A stretch of DNA of 64,000 nucleotides from RHKX01 sp963839535. GTDB taxonomy: Bacteria > Actinomycetota > Thermoleophilia > Solirubrobacterales > 70-9. Location of the stretch: the NCBI GenBank assembly GCA_963839535.1, contig CAWIVF010000014.1:62001-126000 (forward strand), in the 5' to 3' direction. A program made the position numbers and the translations under genes. This document shows, one piece after another, positions 24,029-33,671 of the stretch. How positions within the stretch are numbered: position 1 is the stretch's first letter; the number at the start of each line of letters is the position of its first letter. The notes under the pieces are model-generated. The model ran no database searches. It saw only the letters and a list, made by a program, of their open reading frames with translations, and was not told where the DNA came from.

Positions 24029-24912
24029 CGGGGGACTCCTCCTCGGCGGTCGGTTCCGCGGCGGCCAGGCGGGGGGCCTCCTCGCCGACGTCCGCAGCGA
24101 CGCCGCCGCCCAGATAGGCGTCGATCACGCGCTGATCGGCCCGCACCTCGGCGGGCGTGCCGACGAGGATCGTCTCGCCCTGGCCCATCACCACGACCTC
24201 GTCGCTGTGGTTCATGACCACGTCCATGTCGTGCTCGACGAAGAGGAAGGTCACCCCGTCGCGGCTGCGGAGCTCCTCCATGTGCTCGAGCAGGCGGCGC
24301 CCGAGGGTCGGGTTGATCCCGGCCATCGGCTCGTCGAGCAGGACCATCCGCGGCTTCGGCATCAGCGCCCGTGCCAGCTCGAGCAGCTTGCGCTGGCCGC
24401 CGGAGAGCGTCCCGGCGTAATCGTCGGCCTTCTTGTCGAGGTTGAAGGTGGCGAGCAGCTCCATCGCCTGCTCGCGGACCTCCGCCTCCCGGTTGCGGTT
24501 CGCAAGTGGTCGGGTCAGCAGCTTCGGAAGGTGCTCGCCGGGCTGGTCGGCAGCCGCGAGCATCATGTTGTCGATCACCGGCATCGCGGACAGCGCCTTC
24601 GTGATCTGGAACGTCCGGACCATGCCCCGGCGGGCGATGGAGTAGGGGCGCTTGCCGAAGATCGACTCGCCGTCGAGAAGGATTCGGCCGGCGTCGGGCC
24701 GGTAGAAGCCGGTGACGATGTTGAAGAGGGTGGTCTTGCCGGCTCCGTTGGGGCCGATCAGCGCCGTGATCGAGCCGCGCTTGACGTCGAAGGTGGCCCC
24801 GCGTACCGCATGGATGCCGCCGAACTGCTTGTGGACGTTCTCGACCTCGAGGATCGCGCCTCCGGTCGGCGGTCGCCGGCGCGGGCGTGGCGGTGGGGGA
24901 GGTCTCAGTCAC
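24018..24912 (-). CDS. livG: Branched-chain amino-acid ABC transporter ATPase LivG (one frameshift)
   Basis: Second nucleotide-binding subunit. After a short Thr/Pro/Ala-rich start (GTG at 24912) the frame breaks near 24862; it continues GAILEVENVHKQFGG, Walker A GPNGAGKTT, MVRTFQITKAL (family-typical Q-loop), signature LSGGQRK, Walker B MVLLDEPMAGINP, and FVEHDMDVVM. The C-terminus has an acidic extension after AYLGGG. Its start overlaps the last eight bases of livM. Confidence 0.94.
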
Positions 24913-25910
24913 TGAGCACCATCTCCTCCTTCTTGCCGAGCGCGCCCTGCGGGCGGAAGGCGACCAGCAGGATCAGGACGAGCCCGACGATGATGAAGCG
25001 CAGCGCCGCGATCTGGCCGCCGTCGAGCGGCAGGTCGAGGAAGCGCAGGCCCTCGAGCACGGTCCAGAGCAAGATCGTCCCGACGAGCACGCCGGGGAAG
25101 CTCGCGAGGCCGCCGAGGATCAGGATCACGTAGCCGAAGAAGGTGAAGATCGGCTCGAACGGCCGTCTGGTTGACCGACTGCAGGTTGAGGACGAGGAAC
25201 CAGCCGGCGATCGCTCCCAGCCCGGCGGCGATCGCCAGCGACTGGAGCTTGTAGGAGAAGACGTTCTTGCCGAGCGCGCGGGCGGCGTCCTCGTCCTCGC
25301 GGACGGCGCGCAGGACCCGACCCCATGGGGAGCGCACGAGCCGGGAGAGCCCGAAGGCCAACAGCGGCAGCACGATCCAGATGACCGCCAGGAGCGGCAG
25401 GTTGAGGAAGTCCGGATCGGTGAGCCCGATCGGATCGAAGATGTTCTGGGCGATCCAGTCGGAGGCGGTGAACCAGGCCTCGCTGAAGATCCGGTCGTTC
25501 TCGAGCTCGAGGCTGATCGTCCCCTGGTTGCCACCGGTGAGCGTGTCCGAGTTCTGCACCGCGATCCGGACCACCTCGGAGAACGCGATCGTCGCGATCG
25601 CCAGGTAATCGGCGCGCAGCCGGAGCGTCGGCAGTCCGACCAGCAGCCCGAAGGCCATCGTGACCAGCATCGAGAGCGGCAGCGCCAGCAGGAACGGCAT
25701 GCCGAGCGTGACCACGAAGATCACGGCCGAGTAGGCGCCGAGGGCCATGAAGCCCGCCTGCCCGAAGTTGAGGATCCCCGTGTAGCCGACGTTGAGCTGC
25801 AGCCCGAGGGTGAAGATGCCGTAGATCCCGGCGAGGATCCCGACCCCGATCCAGAAGCTCCACGCGGTCAGGAAATCGGTCGAGATGGCGAGCGGGATGT
25901 CGAGGCTCAC
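24905..25910 (-). CDS. livM: Branched-chain amino-acid ABC transporter permease LivM (one frameshift)
   Basis: Inner-membrane subunit with 8-10 helices. Typical family motifs: LQLNVGYTGILNFGQAGFMA, TLRLRADYLAIATIAFSE and SPWGRVLRAVREDEDAARAL (coupling helix to the ATPase). A break near 25165 separates this from the C-terminal part EPIFTFFGYVILILGGLASF..VAFRPQGALG. GTG at 25910 overlaps the livH stop (GTGA). Confidence 0.94.
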
Positions 25911-26922
25911 AGCGTGCGCTCGCTTCCGAAGATGCCCTGCGGCCGGACGATCAGCACGACGATCAGCACGAGGAAGCTGATCGCCACCTTCCATTCCGCG
26001 TCGACCACGAGCGTCGACCACTCCTGGGTGATGCCGATGACCAGGCCACCGGCGAGGGCGCCGAACGCGTTGCCGATGCCGCCGAGGGTGACGGCAGCGA
26101 AGATCGAGAGGAGCAGCGTGAAGCCGGTGTTCGGGGTGAAGCTGCCGACCGAGGCCGCGACGAGGACTCCGGCGAGGCCGGCCAGCGCCCCCGACAGCGC
26201 CCAGGTGTAGATCACGATCCGGTTCGTGTCGATGCCGGTCGTCTCGGCGAGGTCGAAGTTGTCAGCGAGCGCGCGCATCTGCCGGCCCAGGGAGGTGAAC
26301 CGGAGCAGCAGGCCGACTCCCAGCAAACGATCAGGCCCACGATCACGACGATCAGCTGGGTCTGGCCGATCGAGAGGCCGAGGAAGCTGATCGTGTCGGT
26401 GACGTTGACGTCGAGGCTCCTCTGGGCCGAGCCCGCGAACAGCTGGATCGTGTAGCGGATGACGAACGCGAGGCCGATCGTCATCAGGATCAGCTGCAGC
26501 GTGCCGGCCTTCTTCCGCCGCATCGGCTTGAACATGACGAGCTCGGTGGCGATCGCGAAGACGGCGACCAGGAGGATTGCGATCGCCATCGCGACGAGGA
26601 AGGGCAGGCCGATGCTGATGCTGAACACGTAGGCGATGTAGGCCCCGAGCGTCAGCAGATCGCCGTGGGCGAAGTTCGTGAGCTGGAGGATCCCGTAGAC
26701 CAGGGTCAGGCCGATCGCGCCGAGCGCGAAGTACGAGCCGGCGACCAGGCCGTAGACCGTGCTCTGGGCGAGATCGTGGAGCCCCTCGCGGATCAGCAGG
26801 TAGAGGGCGACCAGCCCCATCACCGCGAGGAAGACCTTGACCGGATTCCGCGCCGCCCAGGAGCGTCCCTGCCGGAGCGCCGAGGGCTGCCCGGGCCCGG
26901 CGGATAGCGTGCCTGCCTCCAT
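25907..26922 (-). CDS. livH: Branched-chain amino-acid ABC transporter permease LivH (one frameshift)
   Basis: First gene of the minus-strand liv operon. Residues 1-30 are a cytoplasmic extension; helices follow, with the family motif LTLVYGILQLTNFAHGDLLT. A break near 26325 precedes SLGRQMRALADNFDLAETTG (coupling helix) and AAVTLGGIGNAFGALAGGL. It ends RPQGIFGSERTL. TAGGAT on the minus strand (26932-26937) lies nine bases before the ATG and may be the operon's -10. Confidence 0.94.
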
Positions 26923-26985
26923 GACGGGGCGATCCTATGGATTGCAGGGAAGTCGCGTGGCGGGCCCGCAGACCCGCCTCTGCCG

Positions 26986-28074
26986 TCAGTCGGTTCGGAG
27001 CGCCGTTCGGACCCGCTTCGCCACTTCGGCGCAGACCTCGGTCGTGCTCGAATGCCCGTCGAGGTCGTGGGTGCGGATCCCGTCGCCGGCGGCTTCCAGG
27101 GTCGCCGCGTAGATCGCCTCCGACGCCCGCTCGGCGCCCTCGTGACCGCGTTCGCCGGCGTAGTGCATGACGGCGGCGCAGGCGAGCACCATCGCCATCG
27201 GGTTGGCGACGTCCTTGCCCTCGAGCGACGGGGCGGTGCCGTGCGGCGCCTCGGCCATGGCGACGGCCGGGCGCAGCTCCTCGTCGAGGCTGAGCAGGAT
27301 CGACTCGGCGCCGGCGATCGAGCCGAACATCGGCATCACGAGGTCGCTGAGCAGGTCGCCGTCACGGTTCAGCGTCGGGATCACGAGCGGGCGGTCGGCG
27401 GCGCCGCTGATCAGCCCGGCGTAGGTGGCGTCGATCAGCACCGGCTCGTACGTGACGTCGGGATGCCGCTCGGCCGCCGCGTCCAGCTCTTCCTTCAGCA
27501 TCCCCTCGTAGACCGGGCTGACCGTCCACTTCGGCCCCCCGTAGACCTTGGCGCCCATCTGCCGGGCGGTGCGGAAGGAGTGCTCGGACACGGCGCGGCA
27601 GACGCGCCGGCTGATCCGCTCGGTGCGGAAGGCGATCTCGTCGCCACCGTCGTCGCTCGGCTCGCGCCACTGCTTCGCCCCGTAGGCGTCGCCGACGGCC
27701 ATGCGGCAGACCGAGATCGGATGATGGATGCCGGCGATGGGGGAGACCCCGGGGATCCGCCGACCGGTGCGGACGATCACGGTCCCGTCGATGCCCTCGC
27801 GGATCAGTCGATTGGGACTGCCGACGTCATCGGCGCCCTCGGGGGTGATCGTCGCCGCCTTCAGGCCGAGGCCGGCCTCGCGCATCGCAACGGCGGCCTC
27901 CGTGCAGACCTCGTTCTGCGTGGCGCGCCGGTTCTCCAGCGAGAGGTCGAACCGGTCGAGTTGCACCGGGAGCCCGAGCACGTCCGGGTCGAGAACGAGG
28001 AGCGATGCCTCGAGCAGCTCCTGGCCGGTCTGGTCACCCTCGAGAACGACGACCCGGATCGGTTCGGCTGCCAT
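26986..28074 (-). CDS. Isocitrate/isopropylmalate dehydrogenase family protein
   Basis: 362 residues, intact. NAD(P)-dependent beta-decarboxylating dehydrogenase fold: start VVVLEGDQTGQE (GDxxG; usually GDGIG), TITPEGADDVGSPNRLIREG, a Tyr/Lys region near GGPKWTVSPVYEGM, the Asp-bearing VLIDATYAGLI, and the nucleotide loop APHGTAPSLEGKDVANP. The substrate cannot be set from sequence: it could be isocitrate, 3-isopropylmalate or a related 2-hydroxy-acid. Unusual wording at several motifs argues against plain LeuB. It is upstream of and codirectional with livHMGF (64-base gap), but has its own TAGGGT six bases before the ATG. Confidence 0.85.
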   Translation of the reverse strand: MAAEPIRVVVLEGDQTGQELLEASLLVLDPDVLGLPVQLDRFDLSLENRRATQNEVCTEAAVAMREAGLGLKAATITPEGADDVGSPNRLIREGIDGTVIVRTGRRIPGVSPIAGIHHPISVCRMAVGDAYGAKQWREPSDDGGDEIAFRTERISRRVCRAVSEHSFRTARQMGAKVYGGPKWTVSPVYEGMLKEELDAAAERHPDVTYEPVLIDATYAGLISGAADRPLVIPTLNRDGDLLSDLVMPMFGSIAGAESILLSLDEELRPAVAMAEAPHGTAPSLEGKDVANPMAMVLACAAVMHYAGERGHEGAERASEAIYAATLEAAGDGIRTHDLDGHSSTTEVCAEVAKRVRTALRTD

Positions 28075-28148
28075 GGGCCGACCCTATGCGATGGCCGCGA
28101 GGGGCGAGCACGTTGGCATAGGTTGAACCCGGCAACCAGAGCGAAGGG

Positions 28149-28731
28149 ATGACGGAGATGGGCAAGGTAGTCGTGTCGCAGTTCATGACCCTGGACGGGG
28201 TCGTCGAGGATCCGGGCGGGAGCGAGAGCCTCGATCGGGGTGGCTGGGCTTTCAAGTTCGACCGGGGGCCCGACGGGCGACCAGTTCAAGATGGACGAGG
28301 TGGAGGCGGCCGAGGCGCTGCTGCTCGGCCGCACGACCTACCAGGGCTTCGCCGATGCGTGGCCGTCCCGCGAGGGCCCCTTCGCCGACAAGTTCAACAA
28401 CATGCCCAAGTACGTCGTCACCTCGACGCTGCGGGAGCCCGAGTGGAACAACTCGACGGTCATCGACGGCGACATCGCCGAGGCGGTGCGGCGACTGCGG
28501 GACGAGATCGGCGGCGACATCCTCGTCAACGGCAGCGTCCGCCTCGTGGGGGCGCTAAGCGATCACGGCCTGATCGACGAGCTTCGCCTGATGGTCTTCC
28601 CGACCGTCCTCGGGGCGGGCAAGCGCCTGTTCGGTGAGACCGGCAGCCCGCTCGACTTCGAGCTGACCGAATCGAGGGCGGCCGGCGAGACGCTGATCCT
28701 GATCTACCGGCCCGTCTCGAAGGACGCCTGA
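28149..28731 (+). CDS. Dihydrofolate-reductase-like (RibD C-terminal domain) protein
   Basis: About 193 residues. MGKVVVSQFMTLDGVVEDPG is the standard start of this reductase-fold family; after a frame break near 28270 come EAAEALLLGRTTYQGFADAW, KYVVTSTLREPEW, GGDILVNGSVRLVGAL and LRLMVFPTVLGAGKRLFG. NADPH-binding reductases of this group have many substrates; the physiological one is not known. An alternative start is ATG 28158. Confidence 0.88.
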
Positions 28732-28743
28732 GCAGGCCGGTCC

Positions 28744-29650
28744 CTAGCTGCAGGGGGTCCAGGGCTCGGCGGCCAGCGAGTAGTCCGCCGCCTTCTTGAT
28801 CGAGCTGAGCCCGATCCGCTCGGCGTCGTCGCAGAACTGGCTGGGCTCGCGGCGGTACTCCACCTGGAGCACCGCCTTGCCGGCGTCGAGGAACGCCCGG
28901 TAGCCCGGCGGCGGGTTGTTCGTGCACTCGCGGAACTGGAGGCACTGCTCGTTGATCGCGAAGTCGAAGCGGGCTCGAGCTCCTCGAGCTGCCCGAGGTC
29001 GTTCTTGAGGGCGACGGAGAGCCCCTGGGAGTGGGCGATCCGCGCGAGCCTCCGGTTGTAGCGGAGCTGCTCACCCGCGCCGACCCTGAAGCCGGTCACG
29101 CGGCGGCCCTGCGCGTAGGCGTCAACCACGTCGTACTCGACGGCGTCGAAGCCGGCCCGGGCGCACTTCGCCGTCCGGGCGCGCATCCTCGAGAGGAGGA
29201 AGCGGCGGTTGGCCGCGGGGCCGAAGTCGACCCAGCGCTCGTTGCTGAACCGGTCGCTGAACGGCTTGCCGAGGAGCCGCCCGTCGTGGCGGCGGTCGAA
29301 GCGGACGTACCTGCCGGTAGTCGGGACGGAAGCGCTCGGCGGTCCCGGCCGAGAGGTAGCAGACGGCGTGGGCTCCGCGGTCGTGGATCGCGTCGACGGC
29401 GTCCCGGTTGAGGCACGCCCTCCGGCGAGTCCTCGTAGAGGTCGATGTCGAAGATGTCGGGCCGCACGCACCCGCCGCCTGAGAACGGCTTGCGGCAGAT
29501 GTCGGCGTCGACCGCGCCGCCCTCCAGCTGGTACTGCCAGCGCTCGCCCGGCTCCGGCACCCAGATCGCCTCGGCGCGCCTCGGTTGCGCCTCGCCGGGA
29601 AGGGTCAGGAGCACCAGCGCGACCGCGACGGGCCCGAGCCGGCGCCTCAC
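28744..29650 (-). CDS. GH114 family secreted protein (endo-alpha-1,4-polygalactosaminidase-like), frameshifted
   Basis: About 302 residues. A signal peptide (LGPVAVALVLLTLPGEAQP) is followed by a TIM-barrel domain: GERWQYQLEG, PDIFDIDLYEDS, FGPAANRRFLLSRMRART, ARAGFDAVEYDVVDAY (catalytic Glu/Asp region), LRYNRRLARIAHSQGLSVAL with KND, then FAINEQCLQFRECTNN and AGKAVLQVEYRREPSQFC. These match GH114 proteins, some of which cut polygalactosamine exopolysaccharide. Breaks near 29415, 29315 and 28975. The GTG start overlaps the stop of the hydrolase gene upstream. Substrate is inferred only. Confidence 0.85.
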
Positions 29651-30685
29651 TTCTTCTGCTTGGGCTTCGGCGGCGTCTGCTTGGGCTTCGGCTTCGCGCG
29701 GAGGTTTCGGAGGCTCGACGGCCTCGATGCCGGCGTCCGACTCGGCGAACTCGAGCACCAGAGCCGCGGTCTCCTTCGGCAGCTCGACGTTGGGGGAGTG
29801 GCCGGCGCCGTCGAGGATCTCGACCTGCGCGCCGGGCAGGGCGCGGTACTTCTCAGCCGCCTCCTCCGGATCGAAGAGCTGGTCCTCGGCTCCCTGGATG
29901 GCCAGCGCGAAGACCCCGGTGGGGCGCAGCCGCGTCACCAGCGACTGCTCCTCGAGGAAGTCGTCGGCCTCCTCGTCGGAGTCGGAGAAGGAGGTGAACG
30001 TCATCGCCCGGTTGTCGTCGACGAGGCGATCCGGATCGTCGAAGGCTCCCTCCGCGTCGAAGCCGGGCGCGAACGCATCGTCGTAGCCCGAGCGGATCAG
30101 GGAGTCGGTGCGCAGCCGCCAGATCGCCTCGCCGAGGACGGGGGTGCCGACGAGCCGCGCGGTGAACGGCAGCTCCGTCATCCCCGCCTCCGGGGGTGTC
30201 CCGATCAGCACGACGCGGCTGACGAGCTGACTTGCGGTCTCCGCCAGCGACGTCGCCACCATTCCACCCATCGAGTGCCCGACGACCGTGGCGCCCTGGA
30301 TGTTCAGCTCGTTCAGCGCCTCGGCGACCGCGCCGCCCTGGGTCTCGATCTCGTAGCCGCTGGTCGGCTTCTCCGAGCCGCCGTGGCCGATCAGGTCGAT
30401 CTCGACGACCCGGTGCTCCCGATTGAGCAGCGGGACCATCGCCTCCCACCAGCGGGACGAGCAGGCGAAGCAGTGGAGCAGGACGATCGGCTCCCCCTGG
30501 GCCGCCGGATCGGTCGCGGGCCGGTCGACCACCTGCAGGTCGACCGAGGAGAGCTCGAGGATCTTGCCGTCGGGCGCCGTGACCTCCGCCGACTGCCGCT
30601 GGCTGTCGAGCACGATCGCGTTGACGACCGCGAGGGCGATCAGGACGACCAGCACCCCGAGGGCGATCCGCAGGCCGCGGCGCAC
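29647..30685 (-). CDS. Membrane-anchored alpha/beta hydrolase
   Basis: About 345 residues. N-terminal membrane helix (LRIALGVLVVLIALAVVNAI), then an alpha/beta-hydrolase domain: oxyanion region VLLHCFACSSRWW, nucleophile elbow VGHSMGGMV, acid region FALAIQGAEDQLF and the His in LDGAGHSPNVELP. A break near 29700 leads to a Pro/Lys-rich basic tail ending KPKQKK and a TGA at 29647. Lipase, esterase or peptidase activity is possible. It is translationally coupled to the secreted GH114 gene. Confidence 0.87.
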
Positions 30686-30686
30686 G

Positions 30687-31286
30687 CTAGGCCTCGCCCT
30701 TGGAGGGTTCGGCGGCCTCCGAAGCCGTGATCCCGAGCGTCTCCGCCTCCGCCGCCAGGGCGTCGATGACGCGACCGATGTGCTCGGTCTCGTCGACCCC
30801 GAGCTCAGCGATTCCGCGCTCGATCTGGCCGCGGTCGACCTTGGCTGCGAAGGAGGGCTGCTTGAGCTTCTTGCGCACCGATTTCACCTTCATCCCCTCG
30901 ATGCCGGTCGGCCGCACGAGGGCGCAGGCGGTGACGAAACCCGAGAGCTCGTCGACCGCGAACAGCGTCTTCGCCAGCTTCGTCTCACGGGGCACGCCGA
31001 GGAACTCAGCGTGGCCGGCGACCGCGTCGATCACGTCCTGCGGGTAGCCCAGCTTCTCCAGCTCGGCGAGCGCGATCCGGGGGTGCCCCGTCTCGAGATC
31101 GGGATGGCGCTCGTAATCGAGATCGTGCACGAGCCCGGTGACCGCGTAGCGCTCCTCGTCCTCGCCCCAGACCCGCGCGTAGGCGCGCATCGAGGCCTCG
31201 ACGGCGAGCGCGTGCTTGCGCAGCGAGTCGGAGGCGGTCCATTCCTGGACCAGCTCCCATGCTTCTGCACGGGTCGGTTCAGCCAT
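30687..31286 (-). CDS. HD-domain phosphohydrolase
   Basis: 199 residues, intact. The metal motif is SDSLRKHALAVEASMRAYA (His) followed by GLVHDLDYERHPD (His-Asp) and AVAGHAEFLGVP; the last conserved Asp is in FAVDELSGF. This is the HD subfamily often annotated as hydrolase near nucleotide or tRNA genes; no substrate is known. TAGGGT on the minus strand (31295-31300) lies eight bases before the ATG, so the transcript is probably leaderless. Divergent from murA; stop is one base from the hydrolase start, so the three minus-strand genes may form one operon. Confidence 0.9.
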   Translation of the reverse strand: MAEPTRAEAWELVQEWTASDSLRKHALAVEASMRAYARVWGEDEERYAVTGLVHDLDYERHPDLETGHPRIALAELEKLGYPQDVIDAVAGHAEFLGVPRETKLAKTLFAVDELSGFVTACALVRPTGIEGMKVKSVRKKLKQPSFAAKVDRGQIERGIAELGVDETEHIGRVIDALAAEAETLGITASEAAEPSKGEA

Positions 31287-31313
31287 CGTCGTCTACCCTA
31301 GCCCGCGATTCCC

Positions 31314-32618
31314 ATGGAGAAATTCGTCATCCAGGGCGGCGTCCCGCTGAGCGGGGAGATCAGAGCCGCCGGCAACAAGAACGCGGCCCTGCCGATCCTG
31401 GCCGCATGCCTCCTCACCGAGGAGGACGTCGTCCTGCGCAACGTGCCGCGGATCCGCGACACCGAGGCCCAGATCGGCCTGCTCGCCAACCTCGGCGTCG
31501 AGGTCGAGCGGCTGGGCGACAACGAGCTGCGCCTCTGCGCCGCGAACCTCTCGTCCACCTCGCTCGACGAGGACCTGGCCGCGCGAATCCGCGCCTCGTT
31601 CCTGCTCGCCGGACCGCTGCTCGCCCGCTTCGGCGAGGTTGCGATGCCGCCCCCGGGCGGCGACACGATCGGCCGTCGCCGGCTCGATCCCCACCTCGAT
31701 GCCTTCCGCGACCTCGGCGCGAAGATCTCCGGCGACCGGATGATCGAGATGAGTGCCGCGGACGGGCTGAAGCCCTGCGCGATCTTCATGGACGAGCCCT
31801 CGGTGATGGGAACGGAGAACGCCCTGCTGGCGGCCGCCCTGACCCAGGGGCCGACGACGATCTCGAACGCCGCATCGGAGCCGCACGTCCAGGACCTCGC
31901 TCGGCTGCTGACGAAGATGGGCGCTCAGGTGGACGGCATCGGGTCGAACACCATGACCGTGCACGGGCGCGACAAGCTCGGCGGCGCCGATCACACGATC
32001 AGCCCCGATCACATCGAGATCGGCAGCTTCATGGCCCTGGCCGCCGCCACCGGCGGAGAGCTGACCATCCGCGACGTCGAGCCGATCGACCTCGTGATGA
32101 TCCGCCGCCAGTTCGGCCGCCTCGGGCTGAAGACTTCGATCGACGGCAACGACCTCTACGTGCCGCCCCGGCAGCGCCTCGCGGTCCGCGACGACATGGG
32201 CGACGCGATCGCCAAGATCGACGACGGCCCGTGGCCGGCGTTCCCCGCCGACCTCACCTCGATCGCCCTCGCCCTGGCCACGCAGGCCGATGGGACGATC
32301 CTGATCTTCGAGAAGATGTTCGAGAACCGCCTGTTCTTCACCGACAAGCTCGTCTCCATGGGCGCTCGGATCACGTTGTGCGATCCCCACCGGGCGATCG
32401 TCAGCGGTCCGAGCCGGCTTCACGGGGAGCGCCTCGAGAGCCCTGACATCCGCGCCGGGATGGCGATGCTCATCGCGGCCCTCGCCGCCCGCGGAACGTC
32501 CGAGATCGGCAACATCGCCCAGATCGACCGCGGCTACGAGCGGATCGACGAACGCCTGCAGAACCTCGGCGCCCGCATCGAGCGGGTCCCGACCGGGCCC
32601 GTCGCGGCGTCCGCGTAG
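31314..32618 (+). CDS. murA: UDP-N-acetylglucosamine 1-carboxyvinyltransferase MurA (Asp variant)
   Basis: First committed step of peptidoglycan synthesis: transfers enolpyruvate from PEP to UDP-GlcNAc in the cytoplasm. 434 residues, intact. Conserved GNKNAALPILAACLL at 20-34 holds the UDP-GlcNAc contact Lys-Asn. The active-site loop reads PPPGGDTIGRRRLDPHL, with Asp at residue 117 where most bacteria have Cys. Later conserved parts include EPHVQDLARLLTKMGA and RFFTDKL-like NRLFFTDKLVSMGA. The Cys-to-Asp change is known from Mycobacterium tuberculosis (Asp117) and gives natural fosfomycin resistance. murA heads the plus-strand run into hisZ (36-base gap). Confidence 0.96.
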   Translation: MEKFVIQGGVPLSGEIRAAGNKNAALPILAACLLTEEDVVLRNVPRIRDTEAQIGLLANLGVEVERLGDNELRLCAANLSSTSLDEDLAARIRASFLLAGPLLARFGEVAMPPPGGDTIGRRRLDPHLDAFRDLGAKISGDRMIEMSAADGLKPCAIFMDEPSVMGTENALLAAALTQGPTTISNAASEPHVQDLARLLTKMGAQVDGIGSNTMTVHGRDKLGGADHTISPDHIEIGSFMALAAATGGELTIRDVEPIDLVMIRRQFGRLGLKTSIDGNDLYVPPRQRLAVRDDMGDAIAKIDDGPWPAFPADLTSIALALATQADGTILIFEKMFENRLFFTDKLVSMGARITLCDPHRAIVSGPSRLHGERLESPDIRAGMAMLIAALAARGTSEIGNIAQIDRGYERIDERLQNLGARIERVPTGPVAASA

Positions 32619-32654
32619 GCGACGCCGAAACCGGCGAGAGGGGCGCAACCGAGC

Positions 32655-33671
32655 ATGAGCCAGTCGATCCCCACCGGGACAAGGGACATCCTCCCGGACG
32701 AGATGCGCGAGCTGCGCGCAATCGAGGCGACCCTCGCCGAGCTCTTCGACTCGCGGGGCTACGGCGAGGTCGCGACGCCGACGATCGAGCAGCACGAGTC
32801 CCTCGATCCCGCTGACGGCCCCGGCGGGGGCTCCGGCTACAGGTTCTTCGACGAGGCGGGCACGGTGCTCGCCCTGCGCAGCGACATGACGGTGCCGATC
32901 GCCCGGCTCACCGCGCACCGCTTCCGGCCCGAGGAGGGCCCCTTCCGCTTCCGCTACGAGGCGAACGTCTACCGGGCGGTCCGCCCGCAGCGCGGCCAGA
33001 TGAGGGAACAGCGTCAGGTCGGCATCGAGCTGATCGGAGCCGAGGCCCCGGCCGGGACGGTCGAGGTGATGGAGCTGCTGGTCGGCGCCCTCGACGCGAT
33101 CGGCCTCGACCGCGCCGTCGTCGGGCTGGGGGACTCCGACCTGATCGGCCAGGTGCTCGACGAGTACGGCGTCCCCGCTGATGCCCGCGGCCGGATCCTC
33201 ACCCAGCTCGCCGCCCATGACCTCGTCGCGATCGAGGCGGAGGTGGGGGAGCTCGACGGTCTGGCCGACGAGCAGCGACGGGCGATCGTCGAGCTGACCA
33301 GCCTGCGCGGCGGCTCCGAGGTCCTCGCCCGGGCGCGCGAGATCGGCGGCGACGCTCTGGCGCGGGCGTCGCGGCGGCTCGCCGACACCTTCGAGGGGCT
33401 CGAGCGCGCCGGCATCGCCGACCGCGTCCAGCTCGACCTCGGCCTCCTGCGCGAGCTCGGCTACTACACGGGCGCCATGTTCGAGGTCTACGACCCCGCG
33501 CTCGGCCACGTGCTCGGCGGCGGTGGCCGCTACGACACCCTGCTCGGCCGGTTCGGCCGCGACATGCCGGCGGCGGGCTTCGCGCTCTATCTCGAGCGGC
33601 TGCACATCGCCCAGGCGGAGGAGGAGCGGCTCGCCGCTCGGTCCGACGCCGACGCGGGGGCCGGATCGTGA
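32655..33671 (+). CDS. hisZ: ATP phosphoribosyltransferase regulatory subunit HisZ
   Basis: 338 residues. Histidyl-tRNA-synthetase-like catalytic fold without a tRNA-binding domain. Motif 2 region FRFRYEANVYRAVRPQRGQM, then REQRQVGIELIGAEAP; motif 3 region VLGGGGRYDTLLGRFG. The class II start SIPTGTRDILPDEMRE is typical of HisZ. It forms an octamer with short-form HisG and gives histidine feedback control. Its TGA overlaps the hisG GTG. It could be mistaken for HisS, but length and location next to a 220-residue HisG settle it. Confidence 0.94.
   Translation: MSQSIPTGTRDILPDEMRELRAIEATLAELFDSRGYGEVATPTIEQHESLDPADGPGGGSGYRFFDEAGTVLALRSDMTVPIARLTAHRFRPEEGPFRFRYEANVYRAVRPQRGQMREQRQVGIELIGAEAPAGTVEVMELLVGALDAIGLDRAVVGLGDSDLIGQVLDEYGVPADARGRILTQLAAHDLVAIEAEVGELDGLADEQRRAIVELTSLRGGSEVLARAREIGGDALARASRRLADTFEGLERAGIADRVQLDLGLLRELGYYTGAMFEVYDPALGHVLGGGGRYDTLLGRFGRDMPAAGFALYLERLHIAQAEEERLAARSDADAGAGS

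Noticed and set aside
31293..33605. 770-residue minus-strand open frame
   Set aside because: Antisense of murA and hisZ, which are both fully recognisable on the plus strand.
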